A stretch of 64,000 nt of DNA. Origin: an uncultured Hyphomonadaceae bacterium (GTDB taxonomy: Bacteria > Pseudomonadota > Alphaproteobacteria > Caulobacterales > Hyphomonadaceae). The position numbers were made by a program, and so were the translations under genes. Positions within the stretch are counted from its first letter, which is position 1. Each line of letters starts with the position of its first letter. The stretch covers positions 39,764 through 103,763 of the forward strand of contig CAJXOF010000015.1 of the NCBI GenBank assembly GCA_913057945.1, written 5' to 3'. Shown piece by piece: positions 51,472-60,451 of this stretch. Under the pieces are notes generated by a model. The model was not told where the DNA came from. It searched no databases and saw nothing but the letters and a program-made list of their open reading frames with translations.

Positions 51472-51845
51472 TATTCCCACTCCAGCGCGCCGCGGCGCCA
51501 CTCATAAACAAACCCGATGGTCAGGACGCCCAGGAAGCCAACCATCGACCAGAAACCGAGCAGGCCTATCGTGCCGAGGCTCACTGCCCAAGGAAACAGG
51601 AAGGCCACCTCAAGGTCGAAGATGATGAACAGAATCGCGACGAGATAGAATCGAACATCAAACTTCATTCGCGCATCGTCAAAGGCCGGGAAGCCACACT
51701 CATAGGCAGAGTTCTTTTCCGGATCCGGATTGCTGGGAGCCAGAAGCACTGAACCTGCAATGAAAAGGCCGGAAATCACGGCGCCGATGACCAGAAATAT
51801 GATCACGGGCAAATAGTCGAGTGCCAAGCGTTCGATCTCTGACAT
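51471..51845 (-). CDS. nuoA: NADH-quinone oxidoreductase subunit A
   Basis: First gene of the operon; a three-helix membrane subunit of 124 residues. [49 protein letters not shown] contains the conserved cysteine loop and acidic residues; I cite it as residues about 38-86, with key elements YECGFP and FIIFDLE. AGGAG stands about 10 nt before the ATG. Confidence 0.97.
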   Translation of the reverse strand: MSEIERLALDYLPVIIFLVIGAVISGLFIAGSVLLAPSNPDPEKNSAYECGFPAFDDARMKFDVRFYLVAILFIIFDLEVAFLFPWAVSLGTIGLLGFWSMVGFLGVLTIGFVYEWRRGALEWE

Positions 51846-51887
51846 GATAACTTGTCTCCTGCCGCATGGGTGGCTTGATCTGGCGCC

Positions 51888-51916
51888 GGATTAGGACGGT
51901 TTCGCGTATGGCGCAA
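51888..51916 (-). promoter_or_regulatory. Possible promoter of the nuo operon
   Basis: TTGCGC (51916-51911) and TAATCC (51893-51888) on the minus strand are 17 nt apart. This would give a leader of about 36 nt before nuoA. Both hexamers deviate from consensus, so this is tentative. The rest of 51846-52086 shows no gene. Confidence 0.3.
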
Positions 51917-52086
51917 CAGACAGACGCAATATATCGCAGCAACCCAGTCTAGCCCGAAATATTGCTCAACTCACGAGCACTTCTCTGCGGCGGTGCGTCA
52001 CGCCGGAAAGTGGCATCGGCTCAACAGGCGCCGAGCCACCCCAATGAAATCTCACGGCTTTTTGCGAGCCATTCGCATTTCATCAA

Positions 52087-53022
52087 TTAGTCGATGATGA
52101 CGCCGAGCCCCTGCAGCGTCTCAAATGCAAGCTGACCCACGCCGAGCCCCTGCTCCCGCTGGAATCCCTCCAAAGCCTTTCGCGTAGCAGGTCCGAACAC
52201 GCCATCCGCCTCTACGGCAAAACCGGCCGCGGTAAGCGCTCTCTGGACGTCTTTCATGGTCTTGGGGGTGATCGCGGTTTCACAGAGCACATCCCGCCAC
52301 TCGGCGGTGCCCCCACCGGTAATGACACGCTTCTCTACGGTGCGATAAGTCGCAGGAATGACAACAATCTCTTCCCGCGCGGGGGACACCAGTCGCTCCA
52401 CAGACACAGTCTCGTATTCGGCAGGTACTTCGATCGGCTCAACCCGCGCGGGCTCCCCGAGCACCTGCTTTACGAGCGTCCGGTATTCGGCAGGCACAAT
52501 CAGCGTTTCCGATTGCTCGGCTGTGACCATCCGGGTTCGGGTAACGGTCTTGTATTCTGCTGGCACGTCCACAGGTGTCAGCACCTCCCCGGCTGATCCC
52601 TCCACCGAAGCATCTGCAGCGACCGACCGACCGACGACCTCGTCCTTCAGCTTCCAGGTCGTATAGGCCTGCCGGACCAATACCTGCTCTGTATAGGTTT
52701 CGTACTCGGCGGGAATGATATGCGTTTCCGTACGTTCCGGCCGGACCAGCACCTGCTCCGTCACCGCTTCATAGACGGCTGGCACGATCCGATATTCAAT
52801 TGCGGCCTCTCGTACCTGCACCTTCTCCTGCACGGTTTCATATTCCGCCGGAGAATAGCGGATCTCTGTTCTTTCTGCCTGGTCCAGCACCTGTTCGGTG
52901 ACTGTCTCGAAAGTTTCAGGGATCAATACGGGCGCGCGACAACGCTGCGGCGCGTCGTCGGACCAGGCTGGCCCGAGCATGAGGAACCCGGCGGTAGACA
53001 TGATCATCAGCTTGATTTTCAT
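52087..53022 (-). CDS. Exported repeat protein with C-terminal peptidoglycan-binding domain
   Basis: A 311-residue protein with a signal peptide (about 1-21). Eight copies of a roughly 24-residue repeat, consensus (I/V)PAEYETVTEQVLVRPERTE, fill about residues 33-240. The fourth is interrupted by a serine/alanine/valine-rich insert near 125-155. A PG_binding_1-type domain follows (about 250-308), with DVQRALTAAGFAVEADGVFG and PATRKALEGFQREQGL. The repeats look like tandem beta hairpins. A periplasmic wall-associated role is likely; no enzymatic residues are visible. It is a single gene with GGAG before its ATG. Confidence 0.8.
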   Translation of the reverse strand: MKIKLMIMSTAGFLMLGPAWSDDAPQRCRAPVLIPETFETVTEQVLDQAERTEIRYSPAEYETVQEKVQVREAAIEYRIVPAVYEAVTEQVLVRPERTETHIIPAEYETYTEQVLVRQAYTTWKLKDEVVGRSVAADASVEGSAGEVLTPVDVPAEYKTVTRTRMVTAEQSETLIVPAEYRTLVKQVLGEPARVEPIEVPAEYETVSVERLVSPAREEIVVIPATYRTVEKRVITGGGTAEWRDVLCETAITPKTMKDVQRALTAAGFAVEADGVFGPATRKALEGFQREQGLGVGQLAFETLQGLGVIID

Positions 53023-53243
53023 GGACCTGCTCCAACCAGCACCGGAACATACGAACGTTCCAGCCTACCAAATACAACGCATTTCAACGATGCGCCCACA
53101 TTCCGCAACCCTCGCCAATGCAGCCGGCTGTGTCGTCGACACACCTTTGCCGCAGGGATTCATATGCGCTCAAATCGCACGGGCACTGGTTTTCTGCGGC
53201 CCAGCCAGTATTAGAAGGCCGAATCCCAGCGCCGAGGTACTCC

Positions 53244-54542
53244 ATGATCCCCAGATACACCCGCCCCGAAATGGCCGCCATTTGGTCCCCCGAATCCAAG
53301 TTCGGCATCTGGCTGGAGATCGAAACCCTCGCCGCAGAAGCCATGGAGCAAAAAGGGCTGATCCCGGAAGGCGTTTCCGCCGTAGTCCGTGAGCGCGCCA
53401 CGTTCGACGTCGACCGAATCGATGAAATCGAGCGCGAAGTGAAGCACGACGTCATCGCCTTCCTCACCAACGTGGCTGAGCATGTCGGTGACGAAGCGCG
53501 CTTCCTGCACAAGGGCATGACCTCGTCGGATGTGCTGGACACGTGCTTCAATGTCCAACTGGTGCGCGCGACGGACCTGTTGCTGACCGGTGTGGACCGT
53601 GTGCTCGCTGCGCTGCAGAAGCGCGCCTTCGAACACAAGCTGACCCCGACCATCGGACGCAGCCACGGCATCCACGCCGAACCGACAACGTTCGGCGTGA
53701 AACTTGCCGGATACCATGCCGAATTCCAGCGCGCGCGGACCCGCCTTGAACTGGCTCGCGAAGAAGTGGCCACGTGCGCGATCTCCGGCGCAGTTGGCAC
53801 CTTTGCAAATATCGACCCGTCCATTGAGACACACGTCGCCGAAAAGCTCGGCCTCAGCGTGGAGACCGTCTCGACCCAAGTCATCCCGCGCGACCGCCAT
53901 GCCATGTTCTTTGCTGTATTGGGCGTGATCGCGTCATCCATTGAACGGCTTTCAACAGAGGTGCGCCACCTCCAGCGCACCGAAGTCCTTGAAGCCGAGG
54001 AATTCTTCTCGGCTGGCCAAAAGGGCTCGTCGGCCATGCCACACAAGCGCAACCCGATCCTGACGGAAAATCTCACCGGTCTCGCGCGCCTTGTGCGCTC
54101 GGCCGTGACGCCTGCCATGGAAAACGTTGCGCTGTGGCACGAGCGTGACATCTCGCACTCTTCGGTCGAACGCGGCATCGGACCGGACGCGACGGTACAT
54201 CTGGACTTCGCGCTGCACCGCCTTGGCGGCGTGATCGAGAATCTCCTGATCTATCCTGACAACATGATGGCCACGATCGACAGCATGGGCGGCCTGCACA
54301 ATTCCCAGCGCATTCTGCTGGCGCTGGTCGAAAAAGGCGTCAGCCGCGAGGACAGCTACCGCCTTGTCCAACGCAATGCGATGCGTACCTGGAAGAAGGA
54401 AGGCGACCTGCTCGACCTGCTCAAGCAGGATGAGGAAGTCTCGTCTCGCCTGACGGATGCAGAACTAGAGGCCCTGTTCGACCTCGGCTACCACTTCAAG
54501 CAAGTGGATACGATCTTCGAGCGCGTCTTCGGGCACTCCTGA
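53244..54542 (+). CDS. purB: Adenylosuccinate lyase
   Basis: Acts twice in purine synthesis, releasing fumarate from SAICAR and from adenylosuccinate. From ATG 53244 there are 432 residues. IGRSHGIHAEPTTFGVKLAGY contains the catalytic histidine. The flexible signature loop SSAMPHKRNPILTENLTGL is at about 265-283. The shorter N-terminus MIPRYTRPEMAAIWSPESKF is typical; the frame continues upstream to 53118 with non-protein-like sequence. GAGG precedes the ATG. It converges with eda, 21 nt apart, with no visible terminator. Confidence 0.96.
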   Translation: MIPRYTRPEMAAIWSPESKFGIWLEIETLAAEAMEQKGLIPEGVSAVVRERATFDVDRIDEIEREVKHDVIAFLTNVAEHVGDEARFLHKGMTSSDVLDTCFNVQLVRATDLLLTGVDRVLAALQKRAFEHKLTPTIGRSHGIHAEPTTFGVKLAGYHAEFQRARTRLELAREEVATCAISGAVGTFANIDPSIETHVAEKLGLSVETVSTQVIPRDRHAMFFAVLGVIASSIERLSTEVRHLQRTEVLEAEEFFSAGQKGSSAMPHKRNPILTENLTGLARLVRSAVTPAMENVALWHERDISHSSVERGIGPDATVHLDFALHRLGGVIENLLIYPDNMMATIDSMGGLHNSQRILLALVEKGVSREDSYRLVQRNAMRTWKKEGDLLDLLKQDEEVSSRLTDAELEALFDLGYHFKQVDTIFERVFGHS

Positions 54543-54563
54543 TTTTTGGGATAGTGGCGGCGC

Positions 54564-55199
54564 TTAGATCTTGCTGAGCGCCGTCCGTGCCTTTTGGGCA
54601 ACCTCGGACCACGCACCAGTGGTAACGTCCTTTTCGGTCGCGATCCACGAACCGCCCACGGCCACGACATTTGGCAGGGCAAGATACTCGCCCGCATTGT
54701 CAGCGCTGACGCCGCCCGTCGGCATGAACTGAAGATGGGGCAATGGGCCTGACAGGGCCTTGAGCGCACCAACGCCGCCCGCGATAGCGGCCGGGAACAG
54801 CTTCAACATCCTGAACCCTTCCTCATAGCGCGTCATTGCCTCGCTCGCCGTTGCGACACCGGGGATAGTGATCTCCTTGTAGGCGCCTAGAGCGTCCAGC
54901 AAGCGCGGGGACATGCCCGGTGAGACCAGGAAGTCAGAGCCGGCATTCATCGCATTGGCAACATCTTCCTGCGTCAGGACGGTGCCCGCTCCAACAATCA
55001 GGTCCGGCTGGGCCTTCTTCATTTCCTCGATGACTTTCAAGCCGCTCGGCGTGCGCAACGTCACCTCGGCAATGGTCAACCCGCCATCGACCAGGGCTTT
55101 AGCCAGCGGCGCGGCCGCAGCCACATCCGGCACCACGAGGACCGGGACGATGGGCGCGCGCCTGGCGGCGGCTTTCAGGGCATCGAGAGAGGAATTCAT
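54564..55199 (-). CDS. eda: 2-dehydro-3-deoxy-phosphogluconate (KDPG) aldolase
   Basis: Last step of the Entner-Doudoroff pathway: KDPG to pyruvate and glyceraldehyde 3-phosphate. The 211-residue class I aldolase has the Schiff-base lysine K133 in FRMLKLFPAA and the catalytic E45 in AEVTLRTP, the same numbers as in E. coli. ATG 55199 shares a base with the glk stop (TGATG). The frame extending to 55277 inside glk is not used. It is the last gene of the ED operon. Confidence 0.97.
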   Translation of the reverse strand: MNSSLDALKAAARRAPIVPVLVVPDVAAAAPLAKALVDGGLTIAEVTLRTPSGLKVIEEMKKAQPDLIVGAGTVLTQEDVANAMNAGSDFLVSPGMSPRLLDALGAYKEITIPGVATASEAMTRYEEGFRMLKLFPAAIAGGVGALKALSGPLPHLQFMPTGGVSADNAGEYLALPNVVAVGGSWIATEKDVTTGAWSEVAQKARTALSKI

Positions 55200-56161
55200 C
55201 AAAGCGTCTCCTGGGCATAATAGGCAGCGGCACCGATCAGGGGCGCTTCGGGATCGTGCATAAGGCGCACGGGGCAATTCGCAAGGTAACCGGACATCGG
55301 CCCACGCTCGCGAAACCGCGCAATCGCGTCAGGCCGACGCAGGTAATCAACAATTCGTTCAGTGACCCCACCCGCCAGGACAACGCCGCCAAGCGCGCCA
55401 TTGGCTAGTGCGAGATCCCCCACGGCACCCATCACGGCCTTGGCGCGCATCGCGATCAGTTGGTCGAACATCTCGTCGCCTGCATCCGCGCGCTGGCGCA
55501 TCGCCTGAGGGGAAATGTCCTCCATTTCCCGGCCGAAGACTTCGCAGAAAGCGCTGTGCACGTATTCGAGGCCCATTCCCGATGCGACCAGCTCGTTCGA
55601 GACATATCCCTGCTCACGCATAAGGACACTGGCCACATCGAATTCGATGGTGTCCCTCGGAGCATAGGCGATATGACCGCCCTCCCCGGTCAGCACGCGC
55701 CATGCATCATCCCCCAGCGGGAACAAGGTCGCGACCCCGAAACCGGTACCTGGCCCGGCCACGATGACGGGCAAATCCGAAACCTCTTCGCCAGGCAGGA
55801 TTTCCTCAAAATAATCCGAAGAATGCTCCGGCACAGAGCGCGCCATTGCCGTGAAATCATTGATGATCTGGATATCGTCAAAATCATGCTGACTGCACAG
55901 GCGTTTGGCCGACACCTGCCAGTTGCGGTTTGTCAGCATCACCTCGCCATCACGCACCGGGCCGGCCATGGCGAAACAGGCACGCTTTGGGTTCAAGCCA
56001 GTATCTTCAAGATACTGGCGCAACGCAGCATCGAACGTCTCGAAATTGTCTCCCGCCAATTTCGCGAACTCGTCAATCTCGATCTTCCCGCCACGCTTTT
56101 CAGCCAACGCGAACCTGACATTGGTTCCCCCAACATCCCCGACCAACACCCGGTCACTCAT
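55199..56161 (-). CDS. glk: Glucokinase
   Basis: Phosphorylates glucose with ATP. The 320-residue protein starts MSDRVLVGDVGGTNVRFALAE (phosphate 1 motif) and has IINDFTAMARS with the catalytic aspartate, VAGPGTGFGVATLF and LGGVVLAGGVTERI. The start lies 4 nt after the edd stop. The frame reaching upstream to 56353 overlaps edd and is rejected. Its presence in the ED operon indicates use of free intracellular glucose. Confidence 0.96.
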   Translation of the reverse strand: MSDRVLVGDVGGTNVRFALAEKRGGKIEIDEFAKLAGDNFETFDAALRQYLEDTGLNPKRACFAMAGPVRDGEVMLTNRNWQVSAKRLCSQHDFDDIQIINDFTAMARSVPEHSSDYFEEILPGEEVSDLPVIVAGPGTGFGVATLFPLGDDAWRVLTGEGGHIAYAPRDTIEFDVASVLMREQGYVSNELVASGMGLEYVHSAFCEVFGREMEDISPQAMRQRADAGDEMFDQLIAMRAKAVMGAVGDLALANGALGGVVLAGGVTERIVDYLRRPDAIARFRERGPMSGYLANCPVRLMHDPEAPLIGAAAYYAQETL

Positions 56162-56165
56162 ACGC

Positions 56166-58001
56166 TCAGTCCCCCCGGCTCCAGAAATTGAACTGGCTTG
56201 CGCCATTCGCAGCCGGGCCCGCCAATTCCCGGAAATAGGTGAACATCTCTCGGCCCAGTCCCATGCCATTCTCATTCGGACGGTATTCGTCCGGAATACG
56301 CCCGTCGAACTCCTCCGGATCGACCTTGATATCCAGGACACCTCGTTCAGCATCGAAGACGATCATGTCGCCATTCCGAATCTTCGCAATGGGTCCGCCT
56401 CGCGAGCCCTCAGGACTGACATGGATGGCAGAGGGCACCTTGCCGCTCGCCCCTGACATCCGACCGTCCGTCACGAGCGCGACCTTGAAGCCCCGGTCCT
56501 GCAGCACGGCGAGCGGCGGGGTCAGCGTATGAAGTTCAGGCATGCCGTTTGCCGCCGGTCCCTGGAAGCGGACAATTGCCACAAAATCCTTGTCCAACTG
56601 GCCCGCATCAAAGGCGGCCTTCAATGCCTCCTGAGAGTCGAACACGAGGGCGGGTGCCTCCAGAACGCGATGCTCCGGTTTCACGGCAGACACTTTGCTG
56701 ACGCCGAGGCCGATCGGGCCGGCCATCATGCGCAGACCGCCATCCTTCGAGAACGGGTCAGAGACAGGCCGGAGAATATCTGTATTCGCACTGGTTTCCG
56801 GCGCTGCGCGCCAGGCGGCTTTCCCATCTTCCAGATAAGGCTCCACCGCATATTCCGAAATCGGCCCGGCCACGCCCATGGCGCCGCCATCCATCAACCC
56901 TGCACTCAGCAATTCACGCACGAGAAACCCCATGCCGCCCGACGCATGGAAATGGTTCACATCCGCAGGCCCGTTCGGATAGACGCGCGCCAGCAGCGGC
57001 GTAACCGCGCTGATGTCAGCAAAGTCTTCCAGTGTCAGGATGATCCCCGCTGCGGCGGCCATGGCCGGCAGGTGCAGCGCATGGTTTGTAGACCCGCCGG
57101 TCGCCATCAGGCCAACGACACCATTCACGATCGACCGCTCGTCAATCATTTCCCCAGCAGGCATGTATTGGTCACCCTGCGCGTGAATTTCAGCCATTCT
57201 GTGCGTGGCCGCGCGGGTCAGCGCCTCCCGGATTGGCGTACCCGGATTGGCAAAGGCGGCGCCTGGCAAATGAAAGCCCATGACTTCCATCAGCATCTGG
57301 TTCGAATTGGCCGTGCCGTAGAAGGTGCACGTGCCTTGGGTATGATAGCTCTCGGACTCGGCCTTCAGGAGCGCATCCCGCCCCACCTTGCCTTCGGCAA
57401 ACAGCTGGCGGACGCGTTGTTTTTCCGGATTGGGCAGGCCTGATGGCATTGGTCCGGCCGGCACGAAGATGGACGGTATCCAGCCAAATCGAAGCGCGGC
57501 AATTACGAGCCCCGGCACGATCTTGTCGCAAATGCCCAGATGCATCGCGCCATCGAACACATCATGGCTCAGGCCAATGGCAGACGCCATGGCAATCACG
57601 TCGCGGGAGAACAGCGAGAGCTCCATTCCGGTGAAGCCCTGCGTGACGCCATCACACATCGCGGGCACACCGCCAGCCACCTGTGCGATTGCGTTCACCT
57701 CGCGCGCCGCTTCCCGGATAAATTTCGGATAATCCTGATACGGCGCATGGGCCGACAGCATGTCATTATAAGCCGTAATGATACCGATGTTCGGCCAGCC
57801 TGCGCCCAGCAATTGGGTCTTCTCGATGACGGCGCACCCGGCGGAGGCATGGGCCAGGCTGCTTTCCGACATGCGGCGCCGCGCGAAATCCTTCGGACGG
57901 CGGCCTCGGATCATCTCCAGATACGCCTGGCGGGAATCCCGGGAGCGTGCCCGAATGCGTTCGGTCACTTCTGCAATTTTCGGGTTCATCTCTGTCATCA
58001 T
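56166..58001 (-). CDS. edd: Phosphogluconate dehydratase
   Basis: Converts 6-phosphogluconate to KDPG; an IlvD/Edd-family iron-sulfur dehydratase of about 611 residues. Cluster cysteines are in PAMCDGVTQG and GTCTFYGTANSNQM; GRMSGASGKVPSA lies in the C-terminal domain. Several ATGs compete at the start. ATG 58001 overlaps the pgl stop by four bases and is my choice; 58010, 57998 and 57989 are also possible. Confidence 0.95.
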   Translation of the reverse strand: MMTEMNPKIAEVTERIRARSRDSRQAYLEMIRGRRPKDFARRRMSESSLAHASAGCAVIEKTQLLGAGWPNIGIITAYNDMLSAHAPYQDYPKFIREAAREVNAIAQVAGGVPAMCDGVTQGFTGMELSLFSRDVIAMASAIGLSHDVFDGAMHLGICDKIVPGLVIAALRFGWIPSIFVPAGPMPSGLPNPEKQRVRQLFAEGKVGRDALLKAESESYHTQGTCTFYGTANSNQMLMEVMGFHLPGAAFANPGTPIREALTRAATHRMAEIHAQGDQYMPAGEMIDERSIVNGVVGLMATGGSTNHALHLPAMAAAAGIILTLEDFADISAVTPLLARVYPNGPADVNHFHASGGMGFLVRELLSAGLMDGGAMGVAGPISEYAVEPYLEDGKAAWRAAPETSANTDILRPVSDPFSKDGGLRMMAGPIGLGVSKVSAVKPEHRVLEAPALVFDSQEALKAAFDAGQLDKDFVAIVRFQGPAANGMPELHTLTPPLAVLQDRGFKVALVTDGRMSGASGKVPSAIHVSPEGSRGGPIAKIRNGDMIVFDAERGVLDIKVDPEEFDGRIPDEYRPNENGMGLGREMFTYFRELAGPAANGASQFNFWSRGD

Positions 58002-58711
58002 GCTGCCCATACGACCGTCAAACGCGGCCCCAGTTTGTCGATTGCAAATCTGACCGGCTTTTCATCCACCGGCGCGGCCAATGCCGCTTCGAATACCGCC
58101 TTCTTTGACTCGCCGAAGATCAGAAGGATCGCGGCGGCGGCGCTCGTCACGGCCTTACCCGTCAGGGTCATCCGCTGTGTATGATTACCCGCAACAGGGC
58201 ATCCGGTTGCATCAATGGATGCGATTGTGGCGTCGCTTGCCAGCGCCTCGGAGAGACCAGCCGATCCCGGAAACCAGCTCGCTGTATGACCGTCCTCGCC
58301 CATGCCGAGCAGGATGACATCCGCTGACGTGCAATGTGATGCGTATGCCATGTCGCGGTCTGTCGCTGCCTCCTGCGGTGCAGAATCCAGGGTTTTCATT
58401 GGCAGGAGACCGGCTGAACCGGCACGCCCCTTCAGCAGGCGGTTGCGGACAAGCCGCTCATTCGAGGCGTCGTCTTCCGGATCGACCCACCGCTCGTCGA
58501 CGAGGCCGACCATCACGCGCGCCCAGTCGATCTCGGTTGTGGTCAACGCATCGAACACGCTGCCCGGCGTTGAGCCGCCGGATACCATGAGAGATGCGGT
58601 GGCTTTCGACTCCAGAGCCTTTTCGAGACCGCCCACAATAAAATGCATGGCAAAGCGGGTTGCCTCTTCACGGCTGTCAAATGTCATGAATTCGTGGGCC
58701 AGTCCGCTCAT
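57998..58711 (-). CDS. pgl: 6-phosphogluconolactonase
   Basis: Hydrolyses the lactone made by Zwf. The 237-residue protein has LMVSGGSTPGSVFDAL, VGLVDERWVDPEDDASNERLV and ADVILLGMGEDGHTASWFPG with the catalytic histidine. ATG 58711 overlaps the zwf stop by four bases. The extra upstream ATG at 58723 lies inside zwf. Confidence 0.95.
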   Translation of the reverse strand: MSGLAHEFMTFDSREEATRFAMHFIVGGLEKALESKATASLMVSGGSTPGSVFDALTTTEIDWARVMVGLVDERWVDPEDDASNERLVRNRLLKGRAGSAGLLPMKTLDSAPQEAATDRDMAYASHCTSADVILLGMGEDGHTASWFPGSAGLSEALASDATIASIDATGCPVAGNHTQRMTLTGKAVTSAAAAILLIFGESKKAVFEAALAAPVDEKPVRFAIDKLGPRLTVVWAA

Positions 58712-60177
58712 GAGCCTTCCCACCAGGCCCGGCCATCCCGGTCCATCATCATGGCAGCAGCCAGTGGGCCATCCGACCCGGCCGAATAGGCTTCCGGGGG
58801 TTCACCGGACTGCTCCCAGGCTTCGATCAGACCATCGACCCACGTCCATGCGGCCTCGACTTCATCCTTGCGCATGAACAGGGACAGGTTTCCACGCACC
58901 ACATCCATCAAGAGACGCTCATAAGCATCAGGATAGCGCACCGTAAAGCTCTCGGCATAAGAGAGATTCAGCGGCAGGGATTTGACGCGCAGGCCACCTG
59001 GTCCGGGTTCCTTGATCTGCACGAACAGGCGAACCCCTTCATCTGGCTGCAGACGAATGACCAGCCTGTTCGCGCTTTCATACCCTTCCCCGAACAGGGA
59101 GTGGGGCGTTGGCTTGAACTGGATGATGATATCCGAGTGCCGCTGTGACATGCGCTTGCCGGTCCGCAAATAGAACGGCACGCCAGCCCAGCGCCAATTG
59201 TCGATATTGGCCTTGATTGCCACAAAGGTCTCGGTTGAGCTGACCGTCTCTGAGCTGAGCTCTTCAAGGTATCCCTTGACCGGCTTGCCATCCTTGACGC
59301 CCGCCTTGTATTGCCCCCGGACCGTCTGCTTCTTCGCAGCCTCGCCCGTAATGGGTGTCAGCGCGTTCAGCACCTTGATCTTCTCGGTACGAACATCATC
59401 ATCTTCGAGCTGGTTCGGGGGTTCCATCGCCGTCAGGCACAACAGCTGGAGCATGTGATTCTGCACCATGTCCCGCAGGGCGCCGGACTTGTCATAATAG
59501 TCTGCCCTGCCCTCCAGACCGAGATCCTCCGCGACGGTGATCTGGATATGATCAACATAATTGCGCGACCAGATCGGTTCGAACAGCATATTGGCGAAGC
59601 GCAGCACCATGAGGTTCTGAACCGTCTCCTTGCCGAGGTAGTGATCGATCCGGAATACCTGCCGCTCTGCATAGACCTCGGCGACGCCATCATTGATGGC
59701 CTTGGCGGATTCGAGATCCGTCCCGATGGGCTTCTCAAGCACAACCCGCGTATTGCCCTGCGACAGGCCGGCCTTTCCGAGCGCCTGACAAATCTGAACG
59801 TAAAGGCGCGGAGATGTGGCGAGATAGAACACGCATGGCCGGCCATCATCGAGCGTCAGGAAAGATTTCAGCGTCGCCCAATCCGCATCTTCCTGAGTGG
59901 CATCAATCGAGACGTAATGGATCAGTTTCTCGAACTTGGTCCATTCCTTCACATCCCAATTGTCGCCGGAGGCAGACTCGCAGGCCTCCTTGGCCATGTT
60001 GCGATATTCCTTGCTGTCCATCTCGCTGCGCGCGGTTCCGACGATGCAGCTGGATTCCGGGATCTGTCCGTCCAGCCACCGGTGAAACAGGGCGGGCAGG
60101 AGCTTTCTCCGGGAAAGGTCGCCAGTGCCGCCGAAGATAACGATGTCGAAGGGTTCGACGGGGATGAATTTTGCCAT
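58708..60177 (-). CDS. zwf: Glucose-6-phosphate 1-dehydrogenase
   Basis: First enzyme of the oxidative pentose phosphate and Entner-Doudoroff routes, producing NADPH. The 489 residues carry the coenzyme motif VIFGGTGDLSRRKLLPAL at about 14-31 and the active-site RIDHYLGKETVQNL with the catalytic histidine nearby. CTGGAGA precedes the ATG. It is the first gene of the ED operon and faces the LacI-family gene across a 274-bp region with several inverted repeats. Confidence 0.97.
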   Translation of the reverse strand: MAKFIPVEPFDIVIFGGTGDLSRRKLLPALFHRWLDGQIPESSCIVGTARSEMDSKEYRNMAKEACESASGDNWDVKEWTKFEKLIHYVSIDATQEDADWATLKSFLTLDDGRPCVFYLATSPRLYVQICQALGKAGLSQGNTRVVLEKPIGTDLESAKAINDGVAEVYAERQVFRIDHYLGKETVQNLMVLRFANMLFEPIWSRNYVDHIQITVAEDLGLEGRADYYDKSGALRDMVQNHMLQLLCLTAMEPPNQLEDDDVRTEKIKVLNALTPITGEAAKKQTVRGQYKAGVKDGKPVKGYLEELSSETVSSTETFVAIKANIDNWRWAGVPFYLRTGKRMSQRHSDIIIQFKPTPHSLFGEGYESANRLVIRLQPDEGVRLFVQIKEPGPGGLRVKSLPLNLSYAESFTVRYPDAYERLLMDVVRGNLSLFMRKDEVEAAWTWVDGLIEAWEQSGEPPEAYSAGSDGPLAAAMMMDRDGRAWWEGS

Positions 60178-60259
60178 CAGGCAGTCTCCAGAACGCTCAA
60201 AGTGAACATTGGGCGGGATAAGGCCAAGAATGGACTGTTCCCAGGTGTTTTCCAGTGTT

Positions 60260-60276
60260 TCAGGCTATTAGCCTGA
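60260..60276. promoter_or_regulatory. 17-nt perfect palindrome upstream of zwf (possible operator)
   Basis: TCAGGCTA-T-TAGCCTGA, 8-bp arms around a single base, 83 bp upstream of the zwf start. A second palindrome, GCGGCATGCCGC, follows at 60286-60297. Either could be a repressor site or an RNA hairpin. Confidence 0.4.
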
Positions 60277-60301
60277 CTCGGAAAGGCGGCATGCCGCAAA
60301 T

Positions 60302-60333
60302 TTTGGTATCGCCATTCTGCATTTGGCATCGCC
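60302..60333. repeat. Direct repeat TTTGG(T/C)ATCGCC, 20-bp period
   Basis: Two 12-bp copies at 60302-60313 and 60322-60333 differ at one position. Their starts are exactly 20 bp apart, close to two DNA turns, a spacing compatible with a dimeric or cooperative activator. Confidence 0.4.
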
Positions 60334-60352
60334 TCCCCGGCCTATTATGCTT

Positions 60353-60371
60353 CTCTGCAAAATTTGCAGAG
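60353..60371. promoter_or_regulatory. 19-nt perfect palindrome upstream of the LacI-family gene
   Basis: CTCTGCAAA-A-TTTGCAGAG has 9-bp perfect arms. It lies about midway between zwf and the regulator gene and is a good operator candidate. Confidence 0.45.
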
Positions 60372-60410
60372 TCTTTGTTCAAGGGTCTGGACGAATGGAC
60401 CAGACATGTG

Positions 60411-60420
60411 ACAACGTTGT
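60411..60420. promoter_or_regulatory. ACAACGTTGT palindrome, candidate LacI-type operator
   Basis: A 10-bp perfect palindrome with the central CG typical of LacI/GalR-family operators lies 31 bp before the regulator start codon. The regulator's recognition helix contains the TVSRALN sequence usual for such sites, so autoregulation is a reasonable inference. Confidence 0.45.
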
Positions 60421-60451
60421 TTTCGGGGTTCATAAGCGGAGGAAGCACAGG

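Noticed and set aside
56162..56353. N-terminal extension of glk
   Set aside because: It lies inside edd; the phosphate-binding motif begins right after ATG 56161.
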